Below the pieces are notes generated by a model. That model saw only the letters and a program-made list of their open reading frames with translations, had not been told where the DNA came from and did not search any database. From JBBDRX01 sp040905245 (lineage in GTDB: Bacteria; Bacteroidota; Rhodothermia; Balneolales; Balneolaceae), in contig JBBDRX010000053.1 in assembly GCA_040905245.1 (NCBI GenBank), forward strand, positions 1-39,303: 39,303 bases of DNA, in the 5' to 3' direction. Numbering within the stretch: position 1 is the first letter of the stretch; each line of letters opens with the position of its first letter. Both the position numbers and the translations under genes were made by a program. Positions 1 through 8,637 of this stretch are shown here, one piece after another.

Positions 1-1
1 T

Positions 2-169
2 GGAGAGGTGATTGCCGAATCCGGTGATGAAGAAGAAGTCCTGCACGTCTCTATTGACCTGTCCGAGATGGATCGGGTACGAACCACCTGGCCGTTCTTC
101 CGGGACCGCCGAATCGACAGCTACCGAACGATCCTGCGTCGATGGGACTCTTCGGAGGATCTGCAGTGA
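2..169 (+). CDS. aguB: N-carbamoylputrescine amidase, 3' end (partial)
   Basis: The open frame entering from the left edge encodes the last 55 residues of a carbon-nitrogen (nitrilase-family) hydrolase and ends at TGA 167-169. The tail contains the stretch SEMDRVRTTWPFFRDRRID, which resembles the conserved C-terminus of N-carbamoylputrescine amidase (typically RTHWPFFRDRRID). The enzyme hydrolyses N-carbamoylputrescine to putrescine, CO2 and ammonia. The stop codon overlaps the GTG start of the following agmatine deiminase gene, which makes the preceding product; this linkage strongly supports the call. The catalytic Glu-Lys-Cys part lies outside the window. Confidence 0.8.
   Translation, partial: GEVIAESGDEEEVLHVSIDLSEMDRVRTTWPFFRDRRIDSYRTILRRWDSSEDLQ
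154..158 (+). promoter_or_regulatory. Ribosome binding site that sets the aguA start
   Basis: GGAGG lies 7 nt before GTG 166. It decides the start in favour of this GTG, which overlaps the aguB stop as GTGA, over ATG 142, which has no comparable site. The arrangement suggests translational coupling of the two genes. Confidence 0.65.
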
Positions 170-1281
170 ACAATAAAGAGAAGACGTTACCGAACGAACG
201 AAAGCGGGCCGCTTTGCGTATGCCCGCCGAGTGGGAGAGACACTCCGGAACCTTGTTGATCTGGCCCTCTAACATGCCTACCTGGCCTGGAGAGAGGCTC
301 TCACGGGTCGAAGTACTCTTTCTGACAATTCTTGATACCATTCAACGGTTTGAACCAGTACTGCTTCTTGTCCATCCATCCATAACGGACAGAGCTCTCG
401 GGAAAATCCGCGAAAGAAAAATCCCACTGGATTTAATTCAGGTTCAGGAATTGAAAGTCAATGATATGTGGGCTCGGGATTGTGGCCCCATCTCTGTCCG
501 AAACCGGTTCAGCCCGTCAAAGCCCTGGCTTTTTACCGACTGGGAATACAATGCCTGGGGGGGTAAGTATCCTCCCTGGGACGATGACAACCGGATCCCG
601 TCCGAACTGGCTCGCCTGTACTCGCATCCGATTCAATCGACCGGAATGATACTTGAAGGCGGCTCAGTTGAACCGAATGGCCGGGGAGTCTTGCTGACGA
701 CAGAATCTGTCCTGTTAAACCCGAATCGGAATCCGAAACTCTCCAGAACAGATATTGAAAACCACCTTTATCACTATCTTGGAGCAAAACAGGTGATCTG
801 GCTGGAAGCAGGTCTTGCCGGAGATGATACGGATGGCCATATCGACGATTTGAGCCGTTTTCTGAACCCGGAAACGATTCTCACCAGCAGCTCTGAAAAT
901 CCGGCTCATCCCAATTATAAAACGCTGCATCGAAATCTCGAGCGTCTTCAACAGGCACGGAATCACGACGGAAAATCGTTCACCATCGAAGTACTGCCAC
1001 TGCCCGATGTAAGAGCCGAAGGAGGTGCGGTCGACGGATCGATTCACCTGCCGGCAAGTTATACCAATTTCTATATTGCAAACAGCGGCGTCCTGGTTCC
1101 TCTTTACGACAGCCGGTACGATCGGCAGGCACTCGACCTGTTCCGAAGATATTTTCCGGACCGGGAAATAATCGGTGTTCCTTGTAGGGATCTGATATGG
1201 GGGCAAGGCGGGATTCACTGCATTACGCAGCCTCTTTTCGGGCTGAACCCGCTCTGCCTGCCAACTGAAACCGGAATATGA
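166..1281 (+). CDS. aguA: Agmatine deiminase (371 aa)
   Basis: Agmatine deiminase converts agmatine to N-carbamoylputrescine and ammonia in the cytosol; with aguB it makes putrescine from arginine-derived agmatine. It belongs to the guanidino-group-modifying (PAD-like) superfamily. Seen here: the N-terminal RMPAEWERHSGTLLIWP signature, WARDCGP near residue 101, GDDTDGHIDDLSRF near residue 219 with the catalytic His, and GQGGIHCITQ with the nucleophile Cys352. Length fits the family (about 340-380 aa). I chose GTG 166 because GGAGG sits 7 nt upstream and the codon overlaps the aguB stop; ATG 142 would add 8 residues and lie inside aguB. Sure of the family and confident of the substrate because of the aguB neighbour. 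Confidence 0.93.
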   Translation: MNNKEKTLPNERKRAALRMPAEWERHSGTLLIWPSNMPTWPGERLSRVEVLFLTILDTIQRFEPVLLLVHPSITDRALGKIRERKIPLDLIQVQELKVNDMWARDCGPISVRNRFSPSKPWLFTDWEYNAWGGKYPPWDDDNRIPSELARLYSHPIQSTGMILEGGSVEPNGRGVLLTTESVLLNPNRNPKLSRTDIENHLYHYLGAKQVIWLEAGLAGDDTDGHIDDLSRFLNPETILTSSSENPAHPNYKTLHRNLERLQQARNHDGKSFTIEVLPLPDVRAEGGAVDGSIHLPASYTNFYIANSGVLVPLYDSRYDRQALDLFRRYFPDREIIGVPCRDLIWGQGGIHCITQPLFGLNPLCLPTETGI

Positions 1282-1368
1282 GCCGTTATTTGAGAAAGAA
1301 ATTCTGTTTTTTAGGCCGGAAGGGGGCCTTCACGTTATCCAGGCCGAATTACAATTCATATTCCTTTG

Positions 1369-1375
1369 TATCTTG
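1369..1375 (+). promoter_or_regulatory. Candidate -7 element upstream of gatB
   Basis: TATCTTG, a TAnnTTTG-like -7 box, occurs 45 nt before the gatB start. The same heptamer, followed by ATT, recurs upstream of tatA (16728) and of the 37535 lipoprotein gene (37374). No good -33 TTG is seen at the expected distance, so this is the weakest of the three. Confidence 0.35.
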
Positions 1376-1420
1376 ATTATCTTAGACAGAACGATCAGAT
1401 TAAATAGATGATAAGGCTAC

Positions 1421-2872
1421 ATGTCCACCATTGCAGATGAGAAGTATGAAGCGGTTATCGGACTGGAAGTTCATGCACAGCTGCTGACCGAGAGCAAGGC
1501 ATTTGCTCCTGTATCGACAGAATTTGGTGCGGCCCCGAATACACAGGTGACGCCGCTCTGTCTGGGCCATCCGGGCACTCTTCCCGTATTGAACGAAAAC
1601 CTGGTGCGATACATCATCAAGATGGGGTTATCGACCCAGTGCAGTATTGCTGAGAAATCGATTTTTGCCAGAAAGAATTACTTCTATCCCGATCTGCCGA
1701 AAGGCTATCAGATTTCACAGTACGAAACACCAATTTGTTACGAAGGGGAGATCGAGATTGAACTTGAAGAGTACAGCAAAGTCATTGGTATTACCCGTAT
1801 CCATATGGAGGAAGATGCGGGTAAATCGATTCATGACCAGGACCCCTCCAATACTCTTGTCGATCTGAATCGGGCGGGTGTCCCTCTCATTGAAATCGTA
1901 TCCGAACCCGACCTCCGCACTCCGGCAGAGGCGTATGCCTACCTTACAAAGATTCGGCAAATTGTGCAGTATCTGGAGATTTGTGACGGCAACATGGAGG
2001 AGGGTAGTTTCCGATGCGATGCGAACGTCTCGATCCGTCCGCGAGGGCAGGAGACGCTCGGAACCCGGACAGAGCTGAAAAATATGAACTCTTTTCGCAA
2101 TGTGGAGCGTGCAATCCAGTTTGAAATCGACCGGCAGATCGAGCTGGTAGAATCCGGGGGCAGCGTTGTACAGAAAACACTTCTCTGGGATGCAAACAAA
2201 CTGGAAACCAGAGAAATGCGCTCCAAAGAGGAGGCTCACGATTATCGCTATTTTCCTGAACCGGATATCCCACCCGTAGTGGTCTCCAAAGAACTATTGG
2301 AAGAGATTCGCAGTGAACTTCCCGAAATGCCCGATCATCGGCGTCAGCGCTTTACAGAAGAGTTGAAGTTGTCGGAAGAGGATGCGATTACGTTGACGGA
2401 ATCCAGGTATCTGGCCGACTATTTTGAGTCGGTTCTCGAGTTTCTTGATGATGCAAAAGCCGTGGCTAATGTGGTCATGACAGAGACACTTCGGGTGTTA
2501 AACGAACAGGGGCTGGATATCCAGGAATTTTCAATCTCTCCAGAGCGCCTTGCCGGGCTGATTGGTCTCAAAAAGGAGGACAAAATCAACTCATCTGCCC
2601 TTCAAACGATTTTTAATGAAATGATCGAACGGGATGAACCGGCAGAAGTTCTGGCGGAGGAAATGAACCTGATACAGGTTTCCGATACCGGATTTATCGA
2701 ACCGATTGTTGAACAGGTTGTCGCTGATAATCCGGAAGAGGCACAAAAATACCGGGATGGGAAAAAGCAGGTGATCGGTTTTTTCATCGGACAGGTCATG
2801 AAACAATCCAAAGGAAAAGCAAACCCGAAACAGGTTCGCGAACTGATTGCGGAAAAACTGAACTCGGGATAG
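1421..2872 (+). CDS. gatB: Aspartyl/glutamyl-tRNA(Asn/Gln) amidotransferase subunit B (483 aa)
   Basis: GatB is the kinase/tRNA-binding subunit of the GatCAB amidotransferase. It activates the misacylated Glu-tRNA(Gln) or Asp-tRNA(Asn), which is then amidated with ammonia from GatA. Seen: the N-terminal YEAVIGLEVHAQL, FARKNYFYPDLPKGYQISQY, VDLNRAGVPLIEIVSEPD, RCDANVSIRP and SKEEAHDYRYFPEPD signatures of the cradle domain. A helical and YqeY-like tail ends in GKANPKQVRELI. Length is normal. The start ATG has a weak AAGG upstream. gatA is 15 kb away in the same window and gatC is not seen, so the complex is encoded from dispersed loci. Confidence 0.97.
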   Translation: MSTIADEKYEAVIGLEVHAQLLTESKAFAPVSTEFGAAPNTQVTPLCLGHPGTLPVLNENLVRYIIKMGLSTQCSIAEKSIFARKNYFYPDLPKGYQISQYETPICYEGEIEIELEEYSKVIGITRIHMEEDAGKSIHDQDPSNTLVDLNRAGVPLIEIVSEPDLRTPAEAYAYLTKIRQIVQYLEICDGNMEEGSFRCDANVSIRPRGQETLGTRTELKNMNSFRNVERAIQFEIDRQIELVESGGSVVQKTLLWDANKLETREMRSKEEAHDYRYFPEPDIPPVVVSKELLEEIRSELPEMPDHRRQRFTEELKLSEEDAITLTESRYLADYFESVLEFLDDAKAVANVVMTETLRVLNEQGLDIQEFSISPERLAGLIGLKKEDKINSSALQTIFNEMIERDEPAEVLAEEMNLIQVSDTGFIEPIVEQVVADNPEEAQKYRDGKKQVIGFFIGQVMKQSKGKANPKQVRELIAEKLNSG

Positions 2873-2933
2873 GTCACATCAAAAAGACAGCGTTCACACG
2901 TTTCAGAGGCTACCGTTTACAGGAGTTCGACCT

Positions 2934-4316
2934 ATGAACAGACATTTTTATCTGGTTTTGTTACCACTATTCCTGCTCGTTTTTTCATGCAGCAGATCAG
3001 AGACGGAACTGTCCAGATACCAGACCCACATTCACGGCCATATTACGGTAAGCACGGATCTGGATACCATTCGTGATTATAGTGGGTTTCAGTTACTCAT
3101 CAGCCGATTTCAGGGGCCGGGAGAGCATCGTGACACTCTCTACTATGCGGTCACCGATGAGGATGGCCATTATCACGGAGATGCAACCTTCACAACTCCC
3201 GGACTCTATACCATGTTGGTAATGAGAAGAGGAGAAGAGCTCGCCTGGACCGACATGGTGCTGGCAGAGAATGACACGATCCAGTTCGAAGCCGAATTTC
3301 CGGATGTTGAACGGACCGCTACAATACAGTCTTCCGAAAATGATCTATACCGCTCCTACCTTCGTCTTCAATCCGGTGTGAACAGGCTGTTTCAGTTTGC
3401 CGGAGCGGGCCAGGTGTCAGGAGATACGTTACAGACAGAGATTCGAAAATGGAGTGATCTTCACTGGGATTTTCATCAGGAGAACCCGCACACCTTCGCC
3501 GGTCGCCAGTCTGCAGCCTCCTCTATCCGGCTCTTGCAGGGTCTCGATACCGATTTGATGCTTCAAAGGCTGGATCACGCGGTAGAAGAGGATCCGCTGT
3601 TTATCCCATTTGCATCCATCGCCGGTGTCCGTCACTATGCTGAACAACAGGGGCTGGATCGCGCTTTGACTTATATCGACTCACTCTCGGCCAGGGACCC
3701 GGGAGAACGAATACGTATGCAGCTTCAGATGAACCGGGTAAAACTACTCTACGACAGTGCGCGGGTAGCGGTTGCTCGTGAGGAGCTCGAAGAGTTTCGA
3801 AATCACTACTCCGGTATTACTGAAGCGGACAGCTGGATCGAACGGTTTGAATATGACTTGACGAAACTGGCTCCGGGTTCTGAACTACCCGACTTCAAGA
3901 TTACCAGCACGGACGGAAGAGAGGTTTCCAGAGAAAGCAAGCGGGGAGCTCCCTATATCCTCGAGTTTACCCGACTCGACAATCTTCTGTACCAGGAGCA
4001 GTTCGACCGAAACATCGCTATCCACCACATTTACAAAAATTACGGAATCGATTTTGTGACCATTCCATTCGGTGCAAACAATGTGATGATGGAGGCTTTT
4101 TTCGAAGAGAGAGCACGGCTCTGGTCATTTGCCGAGCCGGGAAGTTTTGAACCGGACAAGTTGATCGAGCGATTCAACATCAATGTGGTACCGACACGAA
4201 TCCTGGTAGACCGACATGGGAATGTTGTCCGAAAATATGAAGGAACAGAGTACAACGATATAATCCGCGGCCTTCAGGCGGTACTGAGAGAAAACCAAAC
4301 CGAGGAGCCTTCATGA
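2934..4316 (+). CDS. Thioredoxin-fold lipoprotein without the CXXC motif (460 aa)
   Basis: A probable lipoprotein: the first 19 residues are a signal sequence ending in a lipobox (LVFSC), followed by SRSE, so it would sit in the periplasm on a membrane. Residues about 25-125 are beta-rich and resemble the DUF4369 domain found in front of TlpA-type thioredoxins in Bacteroidota. A helical middle follows. Residues about 320-455 have the TlpA/AhpC outline (GSELPDFKITSTDGREVS, then NVVPTRILVDRHGNVV with the cis-Pro). Where TlpA proteins have WCxxC there is no cysteine pair, so a redox role is unlikely. The gene overlaps tpiA by ATGA and has GGAG before its ATG. Function unknown. Confidence 0.72.
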   Translation: MNRHFYLVLLPLFLLVFSCSRSETELSRYQTHIHGHITVSTDLDTIRDYSGFQLLISRFQGPGEHRDTLYYAVTDEDGHYHGDATFTTPGLYTMLVMRRGEELAWTDMVLAENDTIQFEAEFPDVERTATIQSSENDLYRSYLRLQSGVNRLFQFAGAGQVSGDTLQTEIRKWSDLHWDFHQENPHTFAGRQSAASSIRLLQGLDTDLMLQRLDHAVEEDPLFIPFASIAGVRHYAEQQGLDRALTYIDSLSARDPGERIRMQLQMNRVKLLYDSARVAVAREELEEFRNHYSGITEADSWIERFEYDLTKLAPGSELPDFKITSTDGREVSRESKRGAPYILEFTRLDNLLYQEQFDRNIAIHHIYKNYGIDFVTIPFGANNVMMEAFFEERARLWSFAEPGSFEPDKLIERFNINVVPTRILVDRHGNVVRKYEGTEYNDIIRGLQAVLRENQTEEPS

Positions 4317-5083
4317 GACGTCTTCTAATCGCCGGGAACTGGAAAATGAATCTGGGACCGGCTGATACGTATCGAATTCTCGAACAACTGTCTTCCCGAT
4401 CTCTCGATAATTTGTCTCAAACGGATGTGTTGGTGACCCCGCCCTATGTCTCGTTACCTGCCGCCTCAGAGTTTTTGGGAAAGACTCCTGTACAGATCGG
4501 GGGCCAGAATGTGCATCATGCAGAGAGCGGGGCCTATACCGGGGAAATCAGTGCCTCCATGCTAACTGAACTGGGCTGCAGCCACGTCCTTGTGGGGCAC
4601 TCGGAACGGCGTGCCTATTTCAGAGAAACTGATCTACTGGCCAGAAAAAAAACCGAACAGGCGGTTCAGTCAGGTTTGCATGTGATTCTCTGTGTTGGCG
4701 AAAATCTGGAGCAGCGACAGGCAGGAAACCATCATATTGTAGTCATGCAACAGGTTCGATCGGTTCTGGCTCAACTACCTGAGTGTACACCGGCAAACCT
4801 GAGTATTGCCTATGAACCAATCTGGGCGGTTGGAACGGGAGAGACGGCCACTCCCGAGCAGGCACAGCAGATGCATCAATTGATCAGAAAACTGGTTTCG
4901 GATCTCTGGAACCAGGAGGATGCAGAAAAGCTCACGATTATATATGGCGGAAGCATGAAACCTGAAAACGCCAGTGCACTTCTCCATGAGCCTGATGTGG
5001 ACGGAGGGCTTATCGGTGGGGCGAGCCTGCACGCCGGCATCTTTTATGAATTGATCAAGATTGCAGAAACCGTTAAGAAGTAG
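4313..5083 (+). CDS. tpiA: Triosephosphate isomerase (256 aa)
   Basis: Interconverts dihydroxyacetone phosphate and glyceraldehyde 3-phosphate in glycolysis and gluconeogenesis. Catalytic residues are all visible: Asn9 and Lys11 in GNWKMN, His96 in VGHSERR, Glu168 in AYEPIWAVGTGET. The C-terminal phosphate-binding IYGGSMKPENA and GGLIGGASL are present. Length is typical (about 250 aa). The ATG overlaps the stop of the preceding lipoprotein gene (ATGA), and purD follows after 6 nt, so the three are probably co-transcribed. Confidence 0.98.
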   Translation: MRRLLIAGNWKMNLGPADTYRILEQLSSRSLDNLSQTDVLVTPPYVSLPAASEFLGKTPVQIGGQNVHHAESGAYTGEISASMLTELGCSHVLVGHSERRAYFRETDLLARKKTEQAVQSGLHVILCVGENLEQRQAGNHHIVVMQQVRSVLAQLPECTPANLSIAYEPIWAVGTGETATPEQAQQMHQLIRKLVSDLWNQEDAEKLTIIYGGSMKPENASALLHEPDVDGGLIGGASLHAGIFYELIKIAETVKK

Positions 5084-5089
5084 ATAAAC

Positions 5090-6391
5090 ATGGAGAAACA
5101 CCACGTACTATTGATCGGCAGTGGCGGCCGGGAACATGCCATTGCCTGGAAGCTGAACCAGTCAAACGGACTTGGAACACTCTACCTGGCCCCCGGGAAC
5201 CCCGGAATAAACTCCCTGGGAGTCTCTGCAGAACTGGATTTGACCAATTTTGAAGAGGTAGTCCGGTTCTGCAAGGAGAAAGAGATTGATCTTGTCATTG
5301 TCGGCCCCGAGCAGCCTCTGGTAGACGGTATCGTGGATTACCTTGAGGAGAACGATATTGCCGCATTCGGCCCATGCAAAGATGCGGCAAAGCTGGAAGG
5401 GAGCAAGGAGTTTGCCAAAGAGTTCATGAAACGTTATCAAATTCCGACAGCCGACTACAGGACATTCTCCTCCGATCAATTCGACCAGGCCCTGGACTAC
5501 ATTCGGAAGCGAAACCAGTATCCGGTGGTATTGAAAGCAGACGGACTCGCCGGAGGAAAAGGAGTTTTTATCTGTGAGTCCGAAAAAGAAGCAAAAAAAA
5601 GGCTGCAACAGTACAGTCAGGACAGTACTCTTTCCAATGCCTCTGCGAAAGTAGTCGTAGAGGAGTTCATGGAAGGGGAAGAGGCTTCTGTTTTTGTGAT
5701 ATCGGACGGTTATACAGCAAAAATTATTCATCACGCCCAGGATCACAAGAGGGTGGGGGAAGGAGATACGGGCTTGAACACGGGTGGAATGGGAGCCTAT
5801 AGTCCCGCTCCGGTTCTCACAAACAAACTTATGGATCGCATCGAAAAGGAGATTATCCTTCCCACCATTACCGGAATGCAACTGGAAGGAACTCCCTACA
5901 AGGGAATTCTCTATATAGGTTTGATGATTACCGACAACGGGCCAAAAGTGGTCGAATATAACTGCAGATTTGGCGATCCTGAGTGTCAGGTGATTCTTCC
6001 TTCCATGGAGAGTGACCTGTTGGAGCTGATGCTGGCCACGGAGAACCAGCGGTTGGACGAGAAAGAGCTTCTGATGGACGATCTATTTCACTGCTGTGTG
6101 GTTATTTCCAGTGGCGGCTACCCGGTCTCGTATGAGAAGGGAAAGGTTATCGAGGGAGCAACCGATCTCGATCCGGATGCTCTGCTCTTTCATGCTGGTA
6201 CAGCAATTAATGACGAAGGTGTGCTTGTCTCCAGTGGGGGGCGGGTACTGAATGTAATTGGCCGGGGAAAGAGCCTTCGGGAAGCGATCGAACATACCTA
6301 CAGGAATGTGAAGAAGGTTGCGTTTGAAAAGTCCTTCTATCGTCGGGATATCGGTAAAAAAGGCCTTCTGCACACTTCAGACTCCTCCTGA
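5090..6391 (+). CDS. purD: Phosphoribosylamine-glycine ligase (433 aa)
   Basis: GARS catalyses the ATP-dependent joining of 5-phosphoribosylamine and glycine, the second step of purine synthesis. Seen: N-terminal VLLIGSGGREHAIAWKL, IVGPEQPLVDGIVD, the ATP-grasp loop VVLKADGLAGGKGV, DHKRVGEGDTGLNTGGMGAY, and the metal-binding VEYNCRFGDPECQ. Length is normal for a monofunctional PurD. It starts 6 nt after tpiA. No other pur gene is in the window. Confidence 0.97.
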   Translation: MEKHHVLLIGSGGREHAIAWKLNQSNGLGTLYLAPGNPGINSLGVSAELDLTNFEEVVRFCKEKEIDLVIVGPEQPLVDGIVDYLEENDIAAFGPCKDAAKLEGSKEFAKEFMKRYQIPTADYRTFSSDQFDQALDYIRKRNQYPVVLKADGLAGGKGVFICESEKEAKKRLQQYSQDSTLSNASAKVVVEEFMEGEEASVFVISDGYTAKIIHHAQDHKRVGEGDTGLNTGGMGAYSPAPVLTNKLMDRIEKEIILPTITGMQLEGTPYKGILYIGLMITDNGPKVVEYNCRFGDPECQVILPSMESDLLELMLATENQRLDEKELLMDDLFHCCVVISSGGYPVSYEKGKVIEGATDLDPDALLFHAGTAINDEGVLVSSGGRVLNVIGRGKSLREAIEHTYRNVKKVAFEKSFYRRDIGKKGLLHTSDSS

Positions 6392-6415
6392 TCCTGCGTA
6401 GCTCGTAACACGACA

Positions 6416-7408
6416 ATGATTGAATCGCTGGAACATCTGATTTTTGACCCGGGTTTGTCATTTCAGGAGAGGGCCACGACTGTTTTCCAGTTTCAGATGC
6501 GCAACAACCCGGTTTACCAGAGGTTTGCAGAGACGTTTGGCCTTACCGTATCGTCTGTTCCGGAGATGGGACAGATTCCACTTCTTCCGGTATCGGCTTT
6601 TCGGGAAGCCCGTATTCTCTCCACAGAGAAAGAGCCTCGATTGCGATTTTCAAGCAGTGGTACAACCGCGATGAAGAGAAGCATTCACGAAGTTGTGAAT
6701 CCGGATCTTTACAGAAGATCCATTCTGGACGGATTTCGTCTATTCTACCCTGAAAATGCGGTGATCCATGCCTGGCTTCCAGGATATTCGGATAATCCGG
6801 AATCGTCTCTGATCTGGATGCTTCGGATATTGACTGAAAAGGATACGACCGGGGCTTCCCGGTTTCTTGTGGATTCTGATCTTAAGCAAGGACAGCCCAT
6901 TATCGACACAGAGAATACAGACAGACCACATATTCTTTTTGGTGCTGCTTTCGGACTGCTGGATTTGATCGATTCTGATAACATTCCACGACTGTTCGGA
7001 GGTACAACGATTATTGAAACGGGCGGGATGAAAACACATCGTAGAGAGATGAGCCGGAAAGTGCTTCATGATCGTCTGGCCGGAGGATTTTCGATCCCCC
7101 CGGACCGGGTTCACTCAGAATACGGAATGTGTGAGTTGTTGAGCCAGGCCTACTCGGATGGAACAGGCTGGTTCAGCACACCCCCATGGATGGCTGTTTC
7201 AATTCGGCGGCCGGATAATCCCATAAAATGCTGTAAACCCGGTCAGGAAGGACTGATTGGGGTCGTGGACCTCGCCAATCTCTATTCCTGCTCTTTTCTG
7301 TTGACAGGAGATCGAGGAGTATCAGATACTGAAGGAAGGTTCTCTGTTCTGGGGCGGTGGAATCTACAAGACCTGCGCGGTTGTAATTTCCTGATCGACC
7401 AGGAGTAA
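6416..7408 (+). CDS. LuxE-like acyl-protein synthetase family protein (330 aa)
   Basis: Resembles the LuxE / acyl-protein synthetase family (PF04443), members of the adenylating superfamily that activate a fatty acid with ATP. Evidence: the order LPLLPVSAFREARIL (typical IP.LP...FK), then RFSSSGTTAMKRSIHEV with the SSGTT phosphate-binding motif near residue 81, VHSEYGMCELLSQAY near residue 232, and a C-terminal VDLANLYSCSFLLTGDRG. LuxE supplies fatty acids to the LuxCDE reductase; no luxC, luxD or luciferase gene is nearby, so bioluminescence is not implied. Solo homologues occur in Bacteroidota, often near acyl-lipid or surface-polymer genes. It lies 24 nt after purD without a clear ribosome binding site. 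Substrate unknown. Confidence 0.75.
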   Translation: MIESLEHLIFDPGLSFQERATTVFQFQMRNNPVYQRFAETFGLTVSSVPEMGQIPLLPVSAFREARILSTEKEPRLRFSSSGTTAMKRSIHEVVNPDLYRRSILDGFRLFYPENAVIHAWLPGYSDNPESSLIWMLRILTEKDTTGASRFLVDSDLKQGQPIIDTENTDRPHILFGAAFGLLDLIDSDNIPRLFGGTTIIETGGMKTHRREMSRKVLHDRLAGGFSIPPDRVHSEYGMCELLSQAYSDGTGWFSTPPWMAVSIRRPDNPIKCCKPGQEGLIGVVDLANLYSCSFLLTGDRGVSDTEGRFSVLGRWNLQDLRGCNFLIDQE

Positions 7409-7428
7409 ACTGTAAGGACACTACAGTT
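7408..7428. terminator. Short hairpin between convergent genes
   Basis: AACTGTA and TACAGTT form a perfect 7-bp stem around a 7-nt loop. It spans the 19-bp gap and touches the stop codons of both the LuxE-like gene and crtY. There is no T-run on either side, so it would be a weak or non-intrinsic bidirectional terminator. Confidence 0.3.
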
Positions 7429-8603
7429 CAGGCCCCGGAGAGAATTCGGGGAGACATTCTAACAATGGAACGGAAAAAGGGTCCGTAGGGCATTTTTGAA
7501 AAGATTTGTAACTCTTCGCTCAAGTGGGTCTCCTCGTTCAGAAAAATAAGTACTGTTTCCATACTGTTTTCCGAAAAGAGCCGGTGAAACACATGCCTGC
7601 CGGCATCGGGTTCACTACACAACAGATTAAGAAGCAATAAATCATAAACCCGAAAGCGATAGGAAGATCCGTTCCACGAAGGCGGCCGTTCACCTTTTTC
7701 GAGGGACTTGACGATCTGTTTGGCGTAAGCTGACATACGGCTGAAAGTGTATCCGGTTGTCGGTTTTGTCAGCCCGCCCGCTTCTCCGATACTGTATGTA
7801 CGGCTATTAAATTGACTGTCTATGGCCCGGTCTTCCATCGGGATTTCGCCATACTCACTCTTAAACACACGGTAGTCGTTGTTTGAAAGGCCATATCGGC
7901 TGGATAGATAGGAGCGGATTTCCTCTTCATATATGCATCTTTGAACAGGCTCTTCAGAAAAGAGAGTATACTCCACCAGCGCCTCCCGTTCAGAATAGGG
8001 AAGCAGATAGAAAAAGGTCAATCCATCCCGCTGTGGAATATCCATATCCATCAATACCACTTCACCCGGATCAAATCTATCCGTATGCGTTTGGACTCTC
8101 CAGCCTGTGAAATGCTGAATAAGCCGGTTACTGACCCGGGCTTTACTCCAGTGAGGGGGTTTCTGAATACTCTGAAAGACCCAGTCTGCATGATACAGGC
8201 CGGAAGATGTCTTTACCATTCCCGGACCCCCAGTCGATGGCTCAGGGAAATGCTCGATATCTGTTTCAAGCAGCGTCGTATTGGGAAATCGTCTTGCCGA
8301 CCGGAGCACCCGATCCCTGTAAACATCGCTCTCCACGGAATAGTAGCAGAAAGACAATAGCTCTTCTCTGATTTCCCGGCCAAAGGATTGTACCGACAAC
8401 CTGTTCCAGCGGTGGTAAAGATCAGGAAAGTGGGGAGTGCTTCTGCTCCAGAAAGACCAGGTTTTACGGATATCCTCGCTAAATGATCGATCGATCAGCA
8501 GTATTCGATGATCGGACAGTGTGCTCTTCAGAAGCTCGTTTAACAGAATAAGTCCCGACGCTCCAGCCCCGGCAATGATAATATCGTACTGTTGATGATT
8601 CAT
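7428..8603 (-). CDS. crtY: Lycopene beta-cyclase (391 aa)
   Basis: CrtY-type cyclase, converting the psi-ends of lycopene or a related carotene into beta-ionone rings. Seen: the N-terminal FAD-binding YDIIIAGAGASGLILLNELL, a DRSF acidic end to the second strand, KTWSFW, a middle YLLPYSEREALVEYTLF (characteristic of the family), and SIGEAGGLTKPTTGYTFSRM near the C-terminus. Length is normal (about 380-400 aa). The ATG has GGAAGG just upstream. It follows the glycosyltransferase gene by 34 nt on the same strand. A CrtI/CrtD-family desaturase lies 1.7 kb away in another transcript; no phytoene synthase is in the window. Confidence 0.92.
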   Translation of the reverse strand: MNHQQYDIIIAGAGASGLILLNELLKSTLSDHRILLIDRSFSEDIRKTWSFWSRSTPHFPDLYHRWNRLSVQSFGREIREELLSFCYYSVESDVYRDRVLRSARRFPNTTLLETDIEHFPEPSTGGPGMVKTSSGLYHADWVFQSIQKPPHWSKARVSNRLIQHFTGWRVQTHTDRFDPGEVVLMDMDIPQRDGLTFFYLLPYSEREALVEYTLFSEEPVQRCIYEEEIRSYLSSRYGLSNNDYRVFKSEYGEIPMEDRAIDSQFNSRTYSIGEAGGLTKPTTGYTFSRMSAYAKQIVKSLEKGERPPSWNGSSYRFRVYDLLLLNLLCSEPDAGRHVFHRLFSENSMETVLIFLNEETHLSEELQIFSKMPYGPFFRSIVRMSPRILSGA

Positions 8604-8637
8604 TTCCTTCCCTGGATTGAGCCCGGCAATTCCATGA

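Noticed and set aside
1312..1328. AGGCC ... GGCCT hairpin after aguA as terminator
   Set aside because: Only a 5-bp stem, and the T-run lies before it rather than after it on the + strand.
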